NCBI RefSeq assembly: GCF_027947535.2
Contig: NZ_JAAGKO020000006.1
Coordinates: 124,001 to 188,000 of the forward strand
Direction: 5' to 3'
Source: Streptantibioticus silvisoli
Lineage (GTDB): Bacteria; Actinomycetota; Actinomycetes; Streptomycetales; Streptomycetaceae
Length of the DNA: 64,000 nt
The position numbers and the translations under genes are program-made. Shown one piece after another: positions 26,601 to 35,035 of this stretch (positions are counted from its first letter, which is position 1; each line of letters opens with the position of its first letter). The notes under the pieces are model-generated. The model was not told where the DNA came from and searched no databases. It was given only the letters and a program-made list of their open reading frames with translations.

Positions 26601-26831
26601 CTGGTGTTCGCGCAGACGGCCGCCGTGCTGGGCTTCGGCGACCCCTCGCAGGTCGAGGGGGACAAGGAGTTCCTGGACATGGGCTTCGCCTCCCTGACCG
26701 CCGTGCAACTGGTGAACCGGCTCAACGAACTCACCGGCCTGGAACTGGAGCCCGCCGCGGTCTACGACGTGCCGACCCCGAACGAACTCGCCGAACACGT
26801 ACTGGCCGCGTTGGACGCCACGCGCGAGTAA
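17673..26831 (+). CDS. Type I modular polyketide synthase, two modules: KS-AT(mm)-KR-ACP / KS-AT(mal)-KR0-ACP
   Basis: 3052 residues from ATG 17673, preceded by a good GGAAAGAAGG ribosome site; earlier in-frame codons lie in the hairpin region. An N-terminal docking coiled coil precedes module 1: KS, AT with GHSQG/YASH (methylmalonyl type), active B-type KR ([17 protein letters not shown]), ACP. Module 2: KS, AT with GHSIG/HAFH (malonyl type), a degenerate KR (LSGRTDALG loop, no catalytic Tyr, deletions through the core), ACP. The final ACP reads GFASL where the others read GFDSL or GFDSV; the phosphopantetheine Ser is kept. The protein stops just after this ACP, with no docking domain and no thioesterase, so transfer to the downstream C domain is likely. 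Expected output is an alpha-methyl beta-hydroxy unit, then a beta-keto unit. Confidence 0.95.
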   Translation: MADNDKLVQYLKRITADLHKTRARLQDLEETNREPIAIVGMACRYPGGVRSPEDLWDLVNGGGDAITLFPADRGWDMDDIYDPDPDTPRKTYTREGGFLHDAADFDADFFGITPREALAMDPQQRLLLEVSWEALERAGIDPEALRGSRTGVFTGIVGGGGWGDENTIPDELIAYGFTGMATSVASGRVSYALGLEGPAVSVDTACSSSLVALHLACQALRQGDCSLALAGGVAVMTAPSIFVSFSEQRGLARDGRCKSFAAGADGFGAAEGVGVLLVERLSDAQRLGHRILGVVRGSAVNQDGASNGLTAPNGPSQQRVIRQALANARVPASQVDVVEAHGTGTSLGDPIEAQALLATYGQERDGDQPLWLGSIKSNIGHSAAAAGVAGVIKMLMAMRHGVMPATLHVDEPSPHIDWSAGAVSLLQEARAWPELERPRRSAVSSFGISGTNAHVILEQAPVDSTASAPADGSASVGVAGVVPWVVSARGEAALRGQAGRLLERVAGDVIDVGHSLVASRGALGHRAVVVGEGREELLAGLSALVSGADSAGVVVGVGRSRPKVAFVFPGQGSQWAGMAVELMAASPVFRERMAECAAALEPFVDGWSLLEVVEGGVFDRVDVVQPVLWAVMVSLSAVWESFGVVPDVVVGHSQGEIAAACVAGGLSLQDAALVVALRSRAIRVIAGRGGMLSVALGADAVGERLGEWADRVSIAAVNGPSSVVLSGDDAALEEIASLWAGEGVRVRRVPVDYASHSAHVEEIEDHLLEVLSQVRPVTSSVPMWSTVTGEVTDTAGMDAAYWYRNLRSRVLFAEAARALAEQGRYVFVEVSPHPVLAMSVQDTLDAVAEDPAVDASCVVETLRREEGGLRRLFTSLGRAYVNGVEVDWTPAFADAAPQVVDLPTYAFQHSRYWLETGKNPVGETGAAGAVDGRFWELVEQGDLGGLAGALGLDAGEHRDLLEQVVPALEEWRRHDQERSLVDGWRYEAVWRPAALEGARELTGRWLVLTPSGAADDGVVPALLAGLCGRGDVVALEVAPGSDRAVLADGIRVALGAGADEPLPPVAGVMSLLTLAGTTVTGDLAADQESASAGLGLSVSAVQALGDLEIEAPLWAVTSGAVSVGGADVVRDPWQALVWGLGRVAALEHPDRWGGLVDVPAEVTGRVLDRLVGVLSEGGVVRDQVAVRASGVFVRRLVPVSGAGVAGGEWRPGGTVLVTGGTGGLGADAARWLAREGGTDRLVLVSRRGPQAPGADALRDELVSLGVEVEVVACDVSDWAGMTALVERLSGDLSGVVHTAGVLDDGVIDSLETSQIGGVLRAKVLGAWYLHVLTRELDLSGFVMFSSLAGTVGVPGQGNYAPGNAFLDALVESRRAAGLAGTSVAWGAWGTEGMAVTGRMGEMLRRHGWPTMDSALALSAMGEVVAAGLGSVVVADVDWGRYYTAFTATRASGLFDEIPQVLAAREAVEARASEAGAEPERGGLAGRLAGLPAAEARSAVLDLVRSLTATVAGYDNGDTVETGRAFKDLGFDSVTAVELRNRLGIATGLKFPPTLVFDYPTPEALTGYLMGELSLARPADASASAVPVAVSDDEPVAIVGMACRFPGGVGSPEELWELVSGGGDAISPFPSDRGWDIDNLYDPDPDAAGKTYAREGGFLHGAAEFDAEFFGIGPREALAMDPQQRLLLEVSWEALERAGIDPGTLRGSATGVFVGATGQDYAGLLSGHLDEGLEGQILTGVAGSVLSGRVSYTFGLEGPAVSVDTACSSSLVALHLASQALRRGECSMALAGGVTVMSTPNTLIAFARQRGLAADGRCKAFSAAADGTNMAEGIGMLLVERLSDAERLGHRVLGVVRGSAVNQDGASNGLTAPNGPSQQRVIRQALANAGVSASQVDAVEAHGTGTSLGDPIEAQALLATYGQERGEDQPLWLGSVKSNIGHTQAAAGVAGVIKMLMAMRHGVLPATLHAQEPSPHVDWASGAVSVLSQAQPWPRGERPRRAGVSSFGISGTNAHVIIEQPAPEPAVEGASEPEPAAMAWTVSARSAAGLKAQAGRLAEFVADDDAGTAEVAYALATGRADLEHRAVVVGADRAELLAGLRALARGDEGVVSGVARSRPRTAFLFTGQGAQRAGMGRELYATYPVYAEAFDEVCAGLNAHLDRPVEEIVFAAAEPALDRTVFTQAALFALEVALYRLVSSWGVVPDVVAGHSIGELAAAHVAGVLELADACELVAARGRLMQALPANGAMVSVQASEERVLEELRGHEDRVSVAAVNGPASVVVSGDRAAVLRIAGTLSDQGHRVKRLRVSHAFHSPHMDAMLAEFGEIAARLTYREPVIPLVSNVTGRLVEPGQVTDPGYWVRHVRQAVRFGDAVTALRDQGVGLYLEIGPDATLTAMAQHILSTAQDRAAVLAPVLAKKQAEPLSFLTALGRAHAHGVDVDWTAAFTGRTPGHVQLPTYAFRRRHYWPRPAEPVVAAGSPDSVEARFWDLVDSADLDGLAEVLGVGGEGHDSLRQVAPMLARLRQRGRERSVSDGLRHRVVWRPVPDGDGRVLPGRWLVLVPTGDTDRELVAALARRGDVTVLEIAPDADRKALAGRFTQVRAESAAGGVTGVLSLVPQAALVTLQALADADVDGRLWVATSGAVSVGGSDRVRDPRQAMVWGLGRAAALEYPLRWGGVVDVPAEVTARTVDRLTGVLAGTEEDQLAVRTSGVFARRLAPVTGEGPGGRWSPRGTVLLSGRTDALGAEVARWLAGNGAERLLLTDSDSDLAAELGALGIAVETAGADLAEPFGAVVHIAGAGIAADLADLAPDCADAEVDDIARLAGLANRDTLEAFVVVSAEPGFGASRGHGAGSAVSAFAEALACDDRGPGARVTHVVLGWSPDGGAAVAGLRPVEPDTAAGALALAGGQSIVVADVDWEWFAPAFTRERPSRLFDEIPGARRAPRQDSADEPDLARLLTETSGAERESVVVRLVFAQTAAVLGFGDPSQVEGDKEFLDMGFASLTAVQLVNRLNELTGLELEPAAVYDVPTPNELAEHVLAALDATRE
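19108..20400 (+). repeat. Methylmalonyl-AT repeat copy 3 of 3
   Basis: Near-identical to 8870-10185 and 14262-15355. It extends upstream into the same KS-AT linker found in copy 1. Confidence 0.85.
21001..22075 (+). repeat. KR-region repeat copy 2 (partner at 533-1620)
   Basis: Long stretches are identical to the first PKS gene, including the segment coding for the LDD and NYAPGN motifs. Confidence 0.8.
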
Positions 26832-26998
26832 CCCGCTTATAGGGGACCGTAGGGGCTGACGCGAACGGTTTCGAATAGGGGTTCCGTGCCGGGAACCCCA
26901 CGCATAATGTGCAGCCTGATCGCTTTCAGTGAATTGGTGATCCTGCCGCAACGCATTGGCAATTGTGGCCGCCGTACGAGACGATACGGAGCGCGAAG

Positions 26999-27589
26999 TT
27001 GAGGAAGATGAAATTCGGGCGATGGACGGTCGGCGCCGCTGCCGCCGTCCTGGTCGCCGCCGGCCTCGGGATCAGCAGCGGCCAGCTGGCCGTCGCGGCC
27101 CCGGCGCACCAGGCGCTGGCCGGCGCCCACGCCGGAGCCGGCACGTCGCACCCGAAGACCGGGGTACCGACCATCACGGTGACCGACGGTCACCAGCTCG
27201 CCAGGACCGTCGGGTTCGGCGCCCACCAGACCTACGACGCCGTCGCCGTGCACGGCACCGGCTTCCAGCCCAACGAGCGGCTCTACGTCGCCGAGTGCGA
27301 CCAGCCGGCCTGGCCGGAGGCGAAGTGCAACTACTACTGGACCGCTGACGTCACCACCGACGCCAACGGCGAGTTCCAGATGGGCGACGGCGGCATCTGG
27401 CCGGCGTTCATGGCGCAGACCGACTTCGAGAGCTACAACATCTGGTCGGACACCGCCCCCTACCCGGACCTCGGCCCGGTGCACTGCGGCACCGTGGCGA
27501 ACCGCTGCACCATCGTGGCGCAGCTGTTCACCCTGGACCCGCCGACCGGACCGGTGGACAGCGCCAAGGCCTACATTTCCGCGAAGTAG
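26999..27589 (+). CDS. Secreted protein resembling the neocarzinostatin/macromomycin apoprotein family
   Basis: 196 residues from TTG 26999, chosen because GGAG sits 7 nt upstream; ATG 27008 has its purine run directly abutting it. A Sec signal peptide spans about 1-34 (positive start, Ala/Val core, AVAA-P end). The mature part is beta-rich with phrases such as VHGTGF, TTDANGEF and two Cys pairs: C100-C110 (spacing 10) and C163-C170 (spacing 7). Neocarzinostatin-type apoproteins have two disulfides with spacings of 10 and 5 in the same order. In that family the immunoglobulin-like beta sandwich binds and protects a small-molecule chromophore. Its place between the PKS and NRPS genes, 167 bp after the former and 33 bp before the latter, suggests a role linked to the product (binding, self-protection or delivery). 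The family link is by eye; another secreted beta-sandwich protein is possible. Confidence 0.6.
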   Translation: MRKMKFGRWTVGAAAAVLVAAGLGISSGQLAVAAPAHQALAGAHAGAGTSHPKTGVPTITVTDGHQLARTVGFGAHQTYDAVAVHGTGFQPNERLYVAECDQPAWPEAKCNYYWTADVTTDANGEFQMGDGGIWPAFMAQTDFESYNIWSDTAPYPDLGPVHCGTVANRCTIVAQLFTLDPPTGPVDSAKAYISAK

Positions 27590-27622
27590 TTCCAACCGGT
27601 AATACGGGAGTCGAAAGGGACC

Positions 27623-30600
27623 ATGATGCAGCCCGACGGGATTGTTCCTGCAACTGCCAAAGAGGATGCATTGTGGTTCCTGGAGACTCTCGTACCAGGC
27701 ACCGGCGTCAACAACATTCCGTTCGCTTTTCGCGTTGACGGCCGGCTGCACGCGGCGGCGTTCCAGGAGGCGATGAACCTCCTGGTTCGCCGGCACGAAA
27801 TCCTGCGCACGAACTTCCACCTCCAGGAGATCAGCCTCGTCAAGGACGTCCTGGCGCCGCAGGACGCCGGCCTGGTCGTCGAGACGCACGCGTCGAGCGA
27901 CGAGGAGGTCCAGCGCGACCTCGAAGCGTTCGCCGCGCGCCCCTTCGACCTCGACGGCCGCCCGCTGATCCGGGCCGCGACGTTCTCCACCGGGAACGTC
28001 GACGTCTTCTGTGTCGTCGCCCACCACCTGGTCTTCGACGGGCTGTCGGTCGGCTTCTTCATGGAGGACCTGGTGGCCGCCTACAACGCGCTGGTCGCCG
28101 GCGAGGAGGTCCCCGCGGAACTGCGCCAGGTGGTGCGGCCCGCGGCGGAGGCCGAGCCGAGCGGCAAGAGCCTGGCCTTCTGGCGCGAGCACCTCAAGGA
28201 CGTCGACTCCAGCGACCTGGCCCTGGCGGTCGGGGCCGACGGTCCGGCCGAGCCGACCCTCGTCGGCGCCACGGTGGTCCGTGACCTCTCACCGGACGCC
28301 CGCGACGTGGTGGCCAGGCTCCAGAAGGAGTTGAGGGCCCCGGAGGCCGTCATCCTCTTCGCGGCCTACTACGCGCTGCTCGCCTGGCACGGCGCCGGTG
28401 ACGACGTCGTGGTGGGCACCCCGGTCAACGTGCGCGGCCCCGAGGCGGGTCGCGCGATCGGCTACCACGTCAACACGCTGTCGCTGCGGGTGAAGGTCGA
28501 CTTCGAGGAGGGCTTCCGCCAGCTGGTCAAGCGCACCCGCGACGTCTTCTTCGGCGCGATGGCCCACGCGGACGTGACGACCGACGTCATCCTCCAGGAG
28601 GTCTCCCGTACCGACTCGGCGTGGCGCACCACGTTGTTCCGGCACATGTTCAACTACGTGCCGTTCGACGGGCTGGGCGCCATCGACTTCGGCGGCCACA
28701 AGGCGCTGCCGATCGGGGTGGAGAACGGCTACAGCAAGTTCGACCTGGAGTTCTTCATCATCGCCGCGCCCGACTCGACGCGGCTGCGGGCGGTCTACTA
28801 CGAGGAGGTCTTCGAACGCGCCGACATCGAGGCCGTCCTCGCCCGCTACGAGTCGTTCATCATGGCCGTCGGCGACGACCCCGACCTGCCGATCCGCGAG
28901 ACCCCGGCGTGGAGCGACCGGGACCGGCTGGTCATCGAGGACGCCAACATGACGGCAAGTCAGCAGGAGGCGCCCCTGGTCCTGCGCGCCGTCGCGGACC
29001 ACGTGACGGTCACCCCCGACGCCGTCGCCTTCGAGGACAACGGACTGACCGTCACCTACCGGCAGTTGTGGCAGATGGGCGTGGCCACCCGCGACCGGCT
29101 GCTGGCGGCCGGGGTCGGCCCCGGTGACGTGGTGGCCACCGCCGCCTCGCGCGGCGCCGGGCTCGGCGCGTCGCTGCTGGGCATCTGGATGACCGGCGCC
29201 GGATACCTGGCGCTCGACCCGGACCACCCCGAGCAGCGCATCGCCTACCTGCTGAAGGACTCCGGCGTGGCCGCGGTCGTCGCCCGGGACGGCTTCGTCG
29301 TCCCCGAAGGCGTCGACGTGCCCGTCGTACCGCTGGTGCGGGTGCAGGACGCGGTCCCGGCCGACGACGACATCCGCTGGCCGCAGGGGTCGGACTGCGG
29401 CTACATGATCTACACCTCGGGCTCCACCGGCCGGCCGAAGGGCATCCGGCTCAGCCACGCCAACCTGGCGAACCTGATCGCCCACATGTGCGAGGAACTG
29501 CGCGCCGAGCCCGGCGACCGCGCCCTGTGGCTGACCACCTTCGCCTTCGACATCTCCGCCCTGGAGGTGCTGATGCCGCTGTTCTCCGGCGGCGTCGTGG
29601 TGGTCGCCCCCGACGAGGCGCGCACCGACGGCCGGGTGCTGGCCGACCTCATCGAGCGGTACGACGTCGGCCTGGTGCAGGCCACTCCCACCACCTGGCG
29701 ACTGGTCTGCGACGCCGCGGGCGGGGTGCTGGCGGGCCGCAAGGTGCTGTGCGGCGGCGAGCCCATGTCCGTCGCGCTGGCCCGCAGGCTCGTCGCCACC
29801 GGGTGCGAACTGCGCAACGTCTACGGCCCGTCGGAGACCACCATCTGGTCCACCGCCGGCCGGGTCGGCCCCGACGTCGGCGGTGTCGTCGGCGTCGGCC
29901 GGCCGGTCCGTAACACCGTCGCCTTCGTCGTCGCCCCCGACGGCCGGGAACTGCCCGTGGGCGTGCTCGGCGAGCTGTGCATCGCCGGCGAGGGGGTCGG
30001 CGCCGGCTACCACGGCAGGCCCGAGCTGACCGCCGACCGGTTCCGCGTGCACCCCGTGTACGGCCGGTACTACCTCACCGGTGACCTGGCCAAGTGGCTG
30101 CCGGACGGCGACCTTCAGGTCCTCGGCCGCGCCGACCGCCAGGTCAAGCTGCGCGGCAACCGCATCGAACTGGGCGAGATCGAGGGCGTGCTCGCGCGGC
30201 ACGACACCGTGCGCGGCGCGGCGGTCGTCGTGGTCGGCGACCCCAGCGCCGACGCCATCCTGGTGGCCTTCGTCGAGGCACCGGACGAGCCCGGCACGGT
30301 CGACCGGCTGTGGGCCCACGCCCGCGCCGAACTTCCCCCGTCGGCCGTGCCGCACCGCTTCGTCGTGCTCGACGCCATGCCCGTCACGGCGAACGAGAAG
30401 ACCGACTACCCCACGCTGGTACGGATGGGGGAGGAGAGCCGGGTCCGGCACGCCACCGAGCAGGCACCCGGGTCGGACGACGAGCTGACCGCGGCCCTGG
30501 TCGGCCTGTGGCGCGAGATCCTCGACGACGACAGCCCGACCGCCCACACCAACTTCTTCGTCAGCGGCGGCCATTCGCTCCTGGCGGCGAAGCTCCTCCA

Positions 30601-30712
30601 GCGGGTGAAGGTGGTCACCGGCGTCCGCCTGAAGCTGGCCGACGTCTTCTCCCGGCCGACCCCGGCGGCGCTCGCCGAGCACGTGCGCGCGCTCGCCTCC
30701 GTGGCGGAATAG
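27623..30712 (+). CDS. Non-ribosomal peptide synthetase, C-A-T, predicted glycine-activating
   Basis: 1029 residues. ATG 27626 is an equally good start, with better spacing from AAGGGA. The condensation domain (about 1-440) has an intact HHLVFDG motif near residue 133. The adenylation domain (about 455-930) has FAFDISALE, YTSGSTGRPKG and YGPSETTIW. Reading the ten-residue specificity positions by eye gives D-I-L-Q-L-G-V-I-W-K, close to published glycine codes. The thiolation domain (about 945-1020) has its Ser in GGHSLL near residue 984. There is no thioesterase, reductase or cyclase domain. The likely reaction is transfer of the PKS beta-ketoacyl chain from the last ACP onto glycyl-S-PCP. 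Release must come from a separate enzyme or from spontaneous cyclisation. The domain calls are firm; the amino acid is a motif-based inference. Confidence 0.93.
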   Translation: MMQPDGIVPATAKEDALWFLETLVPGTGVNNIPFAFRVDGRLHAAAFQEAMNLLVRRHEILRTNFHLQEISLVKDVLAPQDAGLVVETHASSDEEVQRDLEAFAARPFDLDGRPLIRAATFSTGNVDVFCVVAHHLVFDGLSVGFFMEDLVAAYNALVAGEEVPAELRQVVRPAAEAEPSGKSLAFWREHLKDVDSSDLALAVGADGPAEPTLVGATVVRDLSPDARDVVARLQKELRAPEAVILFAAYYALLAWHGAGDDVVVGTPVNVRGPEAGRAIGYHVNTLSLRVKVDFEEGFRQLVKRTRDVFFGAMAHADVTTDVILQEVSRTDSAWRTTLFRHMFNYVPFDGLGAIDFGGHKALPIGVENGYSKFDLEFFIIAAPDSTRLRAVYYEEVFERADIEAVLARYESFIMAVGDDPDLPIRETPAWSDRDRLVIEDANMTASQQEAPLVLRAVADHVTVTPDAVAFEDNGLTVTYRQLWQMGVATRDRLLAAGVGPGDVVATAASRGAGLGASLLGIWMTGAGYLALDPDHPEQRIAYLLKDSGVAAVVARDGFVVPEGVDVPVVPLVRVQDAVPADDDIRWPQGSDCGYMIYTSGSTGRPKGIRLSHANLANLIAHMCEELRAEPGDRALWLTTFAFDISALEVLMPLFSGGVVVVAPDEARTDGRVLADLIERYDVGLVQATPTTWRLVCDAAGGVLAGRKVLCGGEPMSVALARRLVATGCELRNVYGPSETTIWSTAGRVGPDVGGVVGVGRPVRNTVAFVVAPDGRELPVGVLGELCIAGEGVGAGYHGRPELTADRFRVHPVYGRYYLTGDLAKWLPDGDLQVLGRADRQVKLRGNRIELGEIEGVLARHDTVRGAAVVVVGDPSADAILVAFVEAPDEPGTVDRLWAHARAELPPSAVPHRFVVLDAMPVTANEKTDYPTLVRMGEESRVRHATEQAPGSDDELTAALVGLWREILDDDSPTAHTNFFVSGGHSLLAAKLLQRVKVVTGVRLKLADVFSRPTPAALAEHVRALASVAE

Positions 30713-30819
30713 CCCGCCGACCTGCGGGGGAATTCAGCCCCGGCGCCGGCCGCGCGACGGCCGGAACAATCGCCGCGACGCGCGGGAGCGCGAACGGCCC
30801 GCGCAGGACACGATCGATC

Positions 30820-30860
30820 ACGCCAGGCTCATCGGGTCACCGGCCCGATGAGCCTGGCGT
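30820..30860 (+). terminator. Strong hairpin terminator after the NRPS gene
   Basis: A perfect 17-bp stem (30820-30836 with 30844-30860) encloses a 7-nt loop, about 110 bp after the NRPS stop. It marks the likely 3' end of the PKS-NRPS transcript. Confidence 0.75.
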
Positions 30861-31842
30861 ACGTGTGCTCCGGCGCCGCCGCCGACGTGGAGGTCCTTCA
30901 CGTATGTGGCACTGGCACATTCATGTTCCGTGGAGGCGACTGCCGCGCCGGGCCCTTCCGCTGCCCTTGGCCGCCCCCTTCCGGGAAATTGATCCTTTGA
31001 CCAACTGACCCCCTGTCAACCCCTAACCCGTCCCGCCCGCCCATATTGCCGGTGCCCTTGTCGTCTTCTGCCGGGGAAAAGCCGCGTTCCCGCTCGGACA
31101 TCTTCGGAATTCGCCGGTCCGCGTCCGTGAGCGCCGCCGATCGGCGCCCGCTCCATGGCCCGTCACGGAACGTGACCGTTGCCCCGCTGCGAACGCGGCG
31201 ACCTCCCCGAAGTCCGCCCCCCGGCCGGTGCCGCCGACCGCCGTCGACCCGGGGGCGCCGTGTTCGTCGGCACCGGTCACGGCGACGCGGCAGTGGCAGG
31301 GGCGCGCACGTCGGAAGTCCGGCCGCGCTCGTCGCCCGCAGCCGTTCTGGCCCGGCGATGCCGACGGCCGGCGTTCATGGCGACGCTGGGTCACCGTGCG
31401 GCAGATCAACGGCCGTCCCGGTGCCGCTCGATGGCGTGGGACCGGATTGAGTGCATAAGCACTCTCATAACGCTTCATGGGCTCATGGGCGTTCGTCAGG
31501 GCTTTGGGTGTAGGGGGCAGCCATGGGAACCGCTGCGGTCCCGGCGTGCGTCGTAGCTGCCAACCGACTGCCCGCGATGGTGCAGACCTGACGCTTCCGC
31601 TGGTCAGGGGTGGTGTTCCGGCCTCAACGGGCCGCCGTTGCACGTGATGGGATCATGACCTGGGCTCGCTCTCCTGGACTTCGCCCCGCCTTCCCGGTCC
31701 GCTCCCGGGAGGGGGGTGCGGCGTGCGATTGGCCGCGTTCGTGGGCGATTCGGCGGGGAAGGCTCCACGTCGGTTATATCGCCGCATGTATCGCCGACTA
31801 TCGAAAAACGGGCGAAGCGTCAAGATGCACAGCAATGCAAGC
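30861..31842. other. Long intergenic region, no gene seen
   Basis: About 1 kb. Open frames here have poor codon bias and no recognisable protein. GC content falls towards the regulator gene on the right, as expected for a regulatory region. Confidence 0.5.
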
Positions 31843-31872
31843 TTGACTGCCCGGGGCTGCTGTGATTAGTCT
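31843..31872 (+). promoter_or_regulatory. Candidate promoter of the LuxR-family regulator
   Basis: TTGACT (31843-31848), an 18-nt spacer and TAGTCT (31867-31872) lie in an unusually A/T-rich stretch about 140 bp before the regulator start. Identified by consensus match only. Confidence 0.45.
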
Positions 31873-32011
31873 TCGGCGCTAAATGATCTGCGCGTTCCGC
31901 GTTGCTTGAAAATTGTTCTAACGGTGAAATGGAAAGCCGCTCATCTCCAGTGAATGAGCGATGGAGGTAGAACTTCAGCTCCAAATACCGTCCGACCGGG
32001 GGAGTTTTGCG

Positions 32012-34708
32012 GTGTTCTTGGTAGAGCGTGAAGAAGTCGTAGAGGAACTCAATTCAATAATCGCCGACACATTCAGTGGGAACGGCGTCGTCGCGGTCAT
32101 AGGAGGTTCTACCGCGACCGGAAAGACAACACTCCTGCGTGACCTCAACGAAAAGGCGAGGGCGGCCGGGGCGACCATTTTCAACGCGATGTGCTCGCGG
32201 GACGAACAAAGTCTCCCGTACGGAATGCTCGGGCAGCTGCTCACCTTGAACGAGCGGCGCAGCGACCGGGCCGGCATCGCCCGCGACACCCACCGCACGG
32301 CCGCCGAACTCGTCAGGAACGGGCCCGTCCTCATCATCGTGGACGACGTGCAGTTCGCCGACGAGGAGTCCCTGCACTGCCTGCGCTACCTGGCGCGCCG
32401 CATGATGTTCTCGCCGCTGTCCATCGTCGTCACCTGGGACGCGGGACTCAACCACACCCCGCTGCCGGCGGTCGAGGCGTTCATCTACGGCTCCAGCGTC
32501 CGGCGCATCCACCTCAAGCCGCTCACCCGTGAGGGGGTCGGCCGCCTGCTGGCCGCCGAACGCGGCAGCGGGGAAGGCATCGGCTCACCGGCCGACCTCT
32601 ACCGCCTCAGCCGCGGCAACCCGCTGATCATCAAGGCCCTGCTCGACGACCGCGACCGCCTCGGCCGGCCCGACGCCGACGAGATCGTGGTCGGCTCCGC
32701 CTACCAGCAGGCCGTCGTCACCTGCGTGCGCAACGTGGGACCGCTGGCGGTGCGGGTGGCCCGCGGCATCGCGGTACTCGGCGACACCGCCGACGTACAG
32801 CTGCTGAGCCGGCTGGCGGACGTGCACACCGCCACCGCCCAGCGCGGCATCGAGGTCCTGACCGGCCTCGGCATCCTCGACGGGCGCGAATTCCGACATC
32901 CCGCTGGCCGTGCCTGCGTGCTGGACGACATCCCGGTCGGCGAACACGGCGCCCTGCGCTCCAAGGCCGCCCAGCTCCTGTACGACGACGGCGCACCGGC
33001 CACCGCCGTCGCCGACCAGCTGGTGGCCGTCGACCCCATCCGGCACGAGTGGGCGCTGCCGGTCCTGCGGCAGGCCGCCCAGCAGGCGCAGTCGTCCCAC
33101 GACCTGACCCGGGCGATCACCTACCTCAAGCTGGCCCGTGACTGCTGCGCCGACGAAGTCACCCAGAACGAGATCAAGGTCCAGCTCACCCAACTGCACT
33201 GGCTCCAGGAACCCGGCAACAGCAGCGACCGCTTCCTCACCCTCAAAGCCCCCATCCTGGCCGGCAAGATCGGCGTGCGCAGCGCGCTGACCTCCGCCGC
33301 CGCACTGCTGTGGAACCTGCGGATGGAGGACGCCCTGGAGGTGATCGGCCACGTCGACGCCACCGCCGGCATCGACGAGGAACTGCGCACCACCGAGCTG
33401 CTGATGTCCTCCATCTACCCCGGCGTGTACGCCCGCTTAACCCGTAGACGCGCGCCGCAGGCCGCCACGGGACCGCTCCGGCCGGGCACCGGGTCGGCCG
33501 GCCTGCGCATCGCGGAATCCCTGTCGGCGGTCCTGCGCAACACCGTCGACGAACACACCATCGTCCGGATCGAGCAGACCCTCCAGGACGAGGGACTCAC
33601 CTCCGGCCCGATCGGCACCGCCGCCCCCGCCCTGCTCGGCCTGGTCTACGCCGACCGGCTGGAGTCCGCCGACGCCTGGTGCGACCGGCTCATGACCGAG
33701 GCGAACCGCCGCGGCGCCCCCGCCGGCCGCCTGATGCTCCTGGGCTTCCGCTCGATGATCTCCTACCGGCAGGGCCACCTGAAGGCGGCGGCCGAACGCG
33801 CCTCCGCCGCCCTGCGCCAGATGCCCGGCCAGGACTGGAACGTCAGCGTCGGGCATGCCATCAACTCCCTCGTCCAGGCCAGCACTTCGATGGGAAACCA
33901 CGAGGTGGCCGCCGAATGCCTCGCCCGTCCGGTGCCCCGCGCGCTGTTCCACACCCTCGCCGGACTGCACTACCTGCACGCCCGCGGCCGCCACTACCTC
34001 GCCACCGGGCACCCGCACGCGGCGCAGGCGGACTTCATGGCCTGCGGCGAGCTGATGCGCGAGTGGGACATGGACATCCCCTCCCTCGTCCCCTGGCGGC
34101 TCGGTGCCACCGAGGCGCTGCTGGGCGTCGGCGAACGGGAGTGGGCCACCGCGCTGGCCGAGGAGGAGTTCCGGCGTGCCGACCTGTTCTCCGGCACCAG
34201 TTACGGGATGACGCTGCGGACCCTCGCGATGGTGCGAGCCCCGCACGAGCGGCCCGCGCTGCTGGAGAAGGCGTTCAGCGTCCTCCAGCTCAGCGGATCC
34301 CACTACGAGGCCGCCCTCGCGCTGGCCGACCTCAGCCGGGCCATCAGCGGTGACAAGGCCAAGGCACGCGTCATCGCCCGCCGCGCCTGGCGGATGGCCA
34401 AGAACTGTCACGCCGACGAGCTGTGCCAGTCCCTGATGCCCAAGCACCCGGCCGCCACCCGGGCCCTCCCGGCCCCCGCCGCCGACGACGCGGGCAACGA
34501 CGCCCTCTTCGGCCGGCTCAGTTCCTCCGAAAGCCGGGTCGCCGTTCTCGCCGCGCAGGGTTACAGCAATCGCGAAATAGGTGACCGTCTCTTCGTCACC
34601 GTCAGCACGGTGGAACAACACCTCACCCGTATCTACCGGAAATTGAACATCCGCAACCGCGACCAGCTCCCCACCGAACTCCGCCTGGCCGCTGCCACTT
34701 CCGCCTGA
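32012..34708 (+). CDS. Large ATP-binding LuxR-family (LAL) transcriptional regulator with a TTA codon
   Basis: 898 residues from GTG 32012, chosen for GGGGGAG at 31998-32004 with 7-nt spacing; ATG 31961 upstream has no clear ribosome site. The N-terminal AAA/STAND-type ATPase has Walker A GSTATGKTT near residue 32 and Walker B VLIIVDD. A long helical region follows, and a LuxR-type helix-turn-helix lies at the C-terminus (about 830-895, with SNREIGDRLFVTVSTVEQH). Proteins of this kind commonly activate type I PKS clusters, so it is the probable pathway-specific activator. A TTA codon at 33437-33439 (codon 476) would make translation dependent on the rare leucyl-tRNA encoded by bldA. The TTA is flanked by an Arg-rich stretch (LTRRRAP). 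Confidence 0.92.
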   Translation: MFLVEREEVVEELNSIIADTFSGNGVVAVIGGSTATGKTTLLRDLNEKARAAGATIFNAMCSRDEQSLPYGMLGQLLTLNERRSDRAGIARDTHRTAAELVRNGPVLIIVDDVQFADEESLHCLRYLARRMMFSPLSIVVTWDAGLNHTPLPAVEAFIYGSSVRRIHLKPLTREGVGRLLAAERGSGEGIGSPADLYRLSRGNPLIIKALLDDRDRLGRPDADEIVVGSAYQQAVVTCVRNVGPLAVRVARGIAVLGDTADVQLLSRLADVHTATAQRGIEVLTGLGILDGREFRHPAGRACVLDDIPVGEHGALRSKAAQLLYDDGAPATAVADQLVAVDPIRHEWALPVLRQAAQQAQSSHDLTRAITYLKLARDCCADEVTQNEIKVQLTQLHWLQEPGNSSDRFLTLKAPILAGKIGVRSALTSAAALLWNLRMEDALEVIGHVDATAGIDEELRTTELLMSSIYPGVYARLTRRRAPQAATGPLRPGTGSAGLRIAESLSAVLRNTVDEHTIVRIEQTLQDEGLTSGPIGTAAPALLGLVYADRLESADAWCDRLMTEANRRGAPAGRLMLLGFRSMISYRQGHLKAAAERASAALRQMPGQDWNVSVGHAINSLVQASTSMGNHEVAAECLARPVPRALFHTLAGLHYLHARGRHYLATGHPHAAQADFMACGELMREWDMDIPSLVPWRLGATEALLGVGEREWATALAEEEFRRADLFSGTSYGMTLRTLAMVRAPHERPALLEKAFSVLQLSGSHYEAALALADLSRAISGDKAKARVIARRAWRMAKNCHADELCQSLMPKHPAATRALPAPAADDAGNDALFGRLSSSESRVAVLAAQGYSNREIGDRLFVTVSTVEQHLTRIYRKLNIRNRDQLPTELRLAAATSA
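33437..33439 (+). promoter_or_regulatory. TTA (bldA-type) codon in the LAL regulator
   Basis: An in-frame TTA leucine codon in an otherwise GC-rich gene. In Streptomyces such codons often tie antibiotic regulators to development through bldA. Confidence 0.85.
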
Positions 34709-34712
34709 GACC

Positions 34713-34745
34713 GCCCCGGGCGAAACGGCGGTACGCGCCCGGGGC
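34713..34745 (+). terminator. Hairpin after the LAL regulator
   Basis: A 10-bp perfect stem, 34713-34722 with 34736-34745, begins a few bases after the stop codon. A plausible terminator. Confidence 0.5.
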
Positions 34746-35035
34746 CCGAAAGACGAGCGCGCGGATGCGAATGCGCCCCCGGCGCGGGTTTCCCGCCCGC
34801 GCGGTCCGACCCCGCGCCATGCCGCACGGCAGGCACCACTCCGCGAGCTGCGCACCGTCCCGCAGCCGCACACCGTCCTGACCGGCCCGCCACGGCAACC
34901 GGGCGACGACACGGCCCGGCAGCACACCCGGCGGCGCGTGCTGTTCGGCCGAGCGGACGCGGACCCCGTTCGGGTGACGGCCCGCCATGCCGGATGATGG
35001 GAAACGGCCGGACCGCGGATGTGAGGGGCAGCGCA

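Noticed and set aside
20007-26951. Very long open frame on the - strand opposite the third PKS gene (and similar ones at 11017-14904 and 8716-10836)
   Set aside because: These are shadows of GC-rich codon use in repeated PKS modules; they have no recognisable domains, and the + strand proteins are certain.
2-30712. Identification of the cluster as tirandamycin, streptolydigin or lydicamycin
   Set aside because: The order of reductive domains and extender units near the chain end does not give the dienoyl or octalin-linked tetramate; no cyclase or tailoring genes of those clusters are seen.
31961-32011. Longer LAL regulator starting at ATG 31961
   Set aside because: There is no ribosome site before it, while GTG 32012 has GGGGGAG at ideal spacing and places the ATPase region where family members begin.
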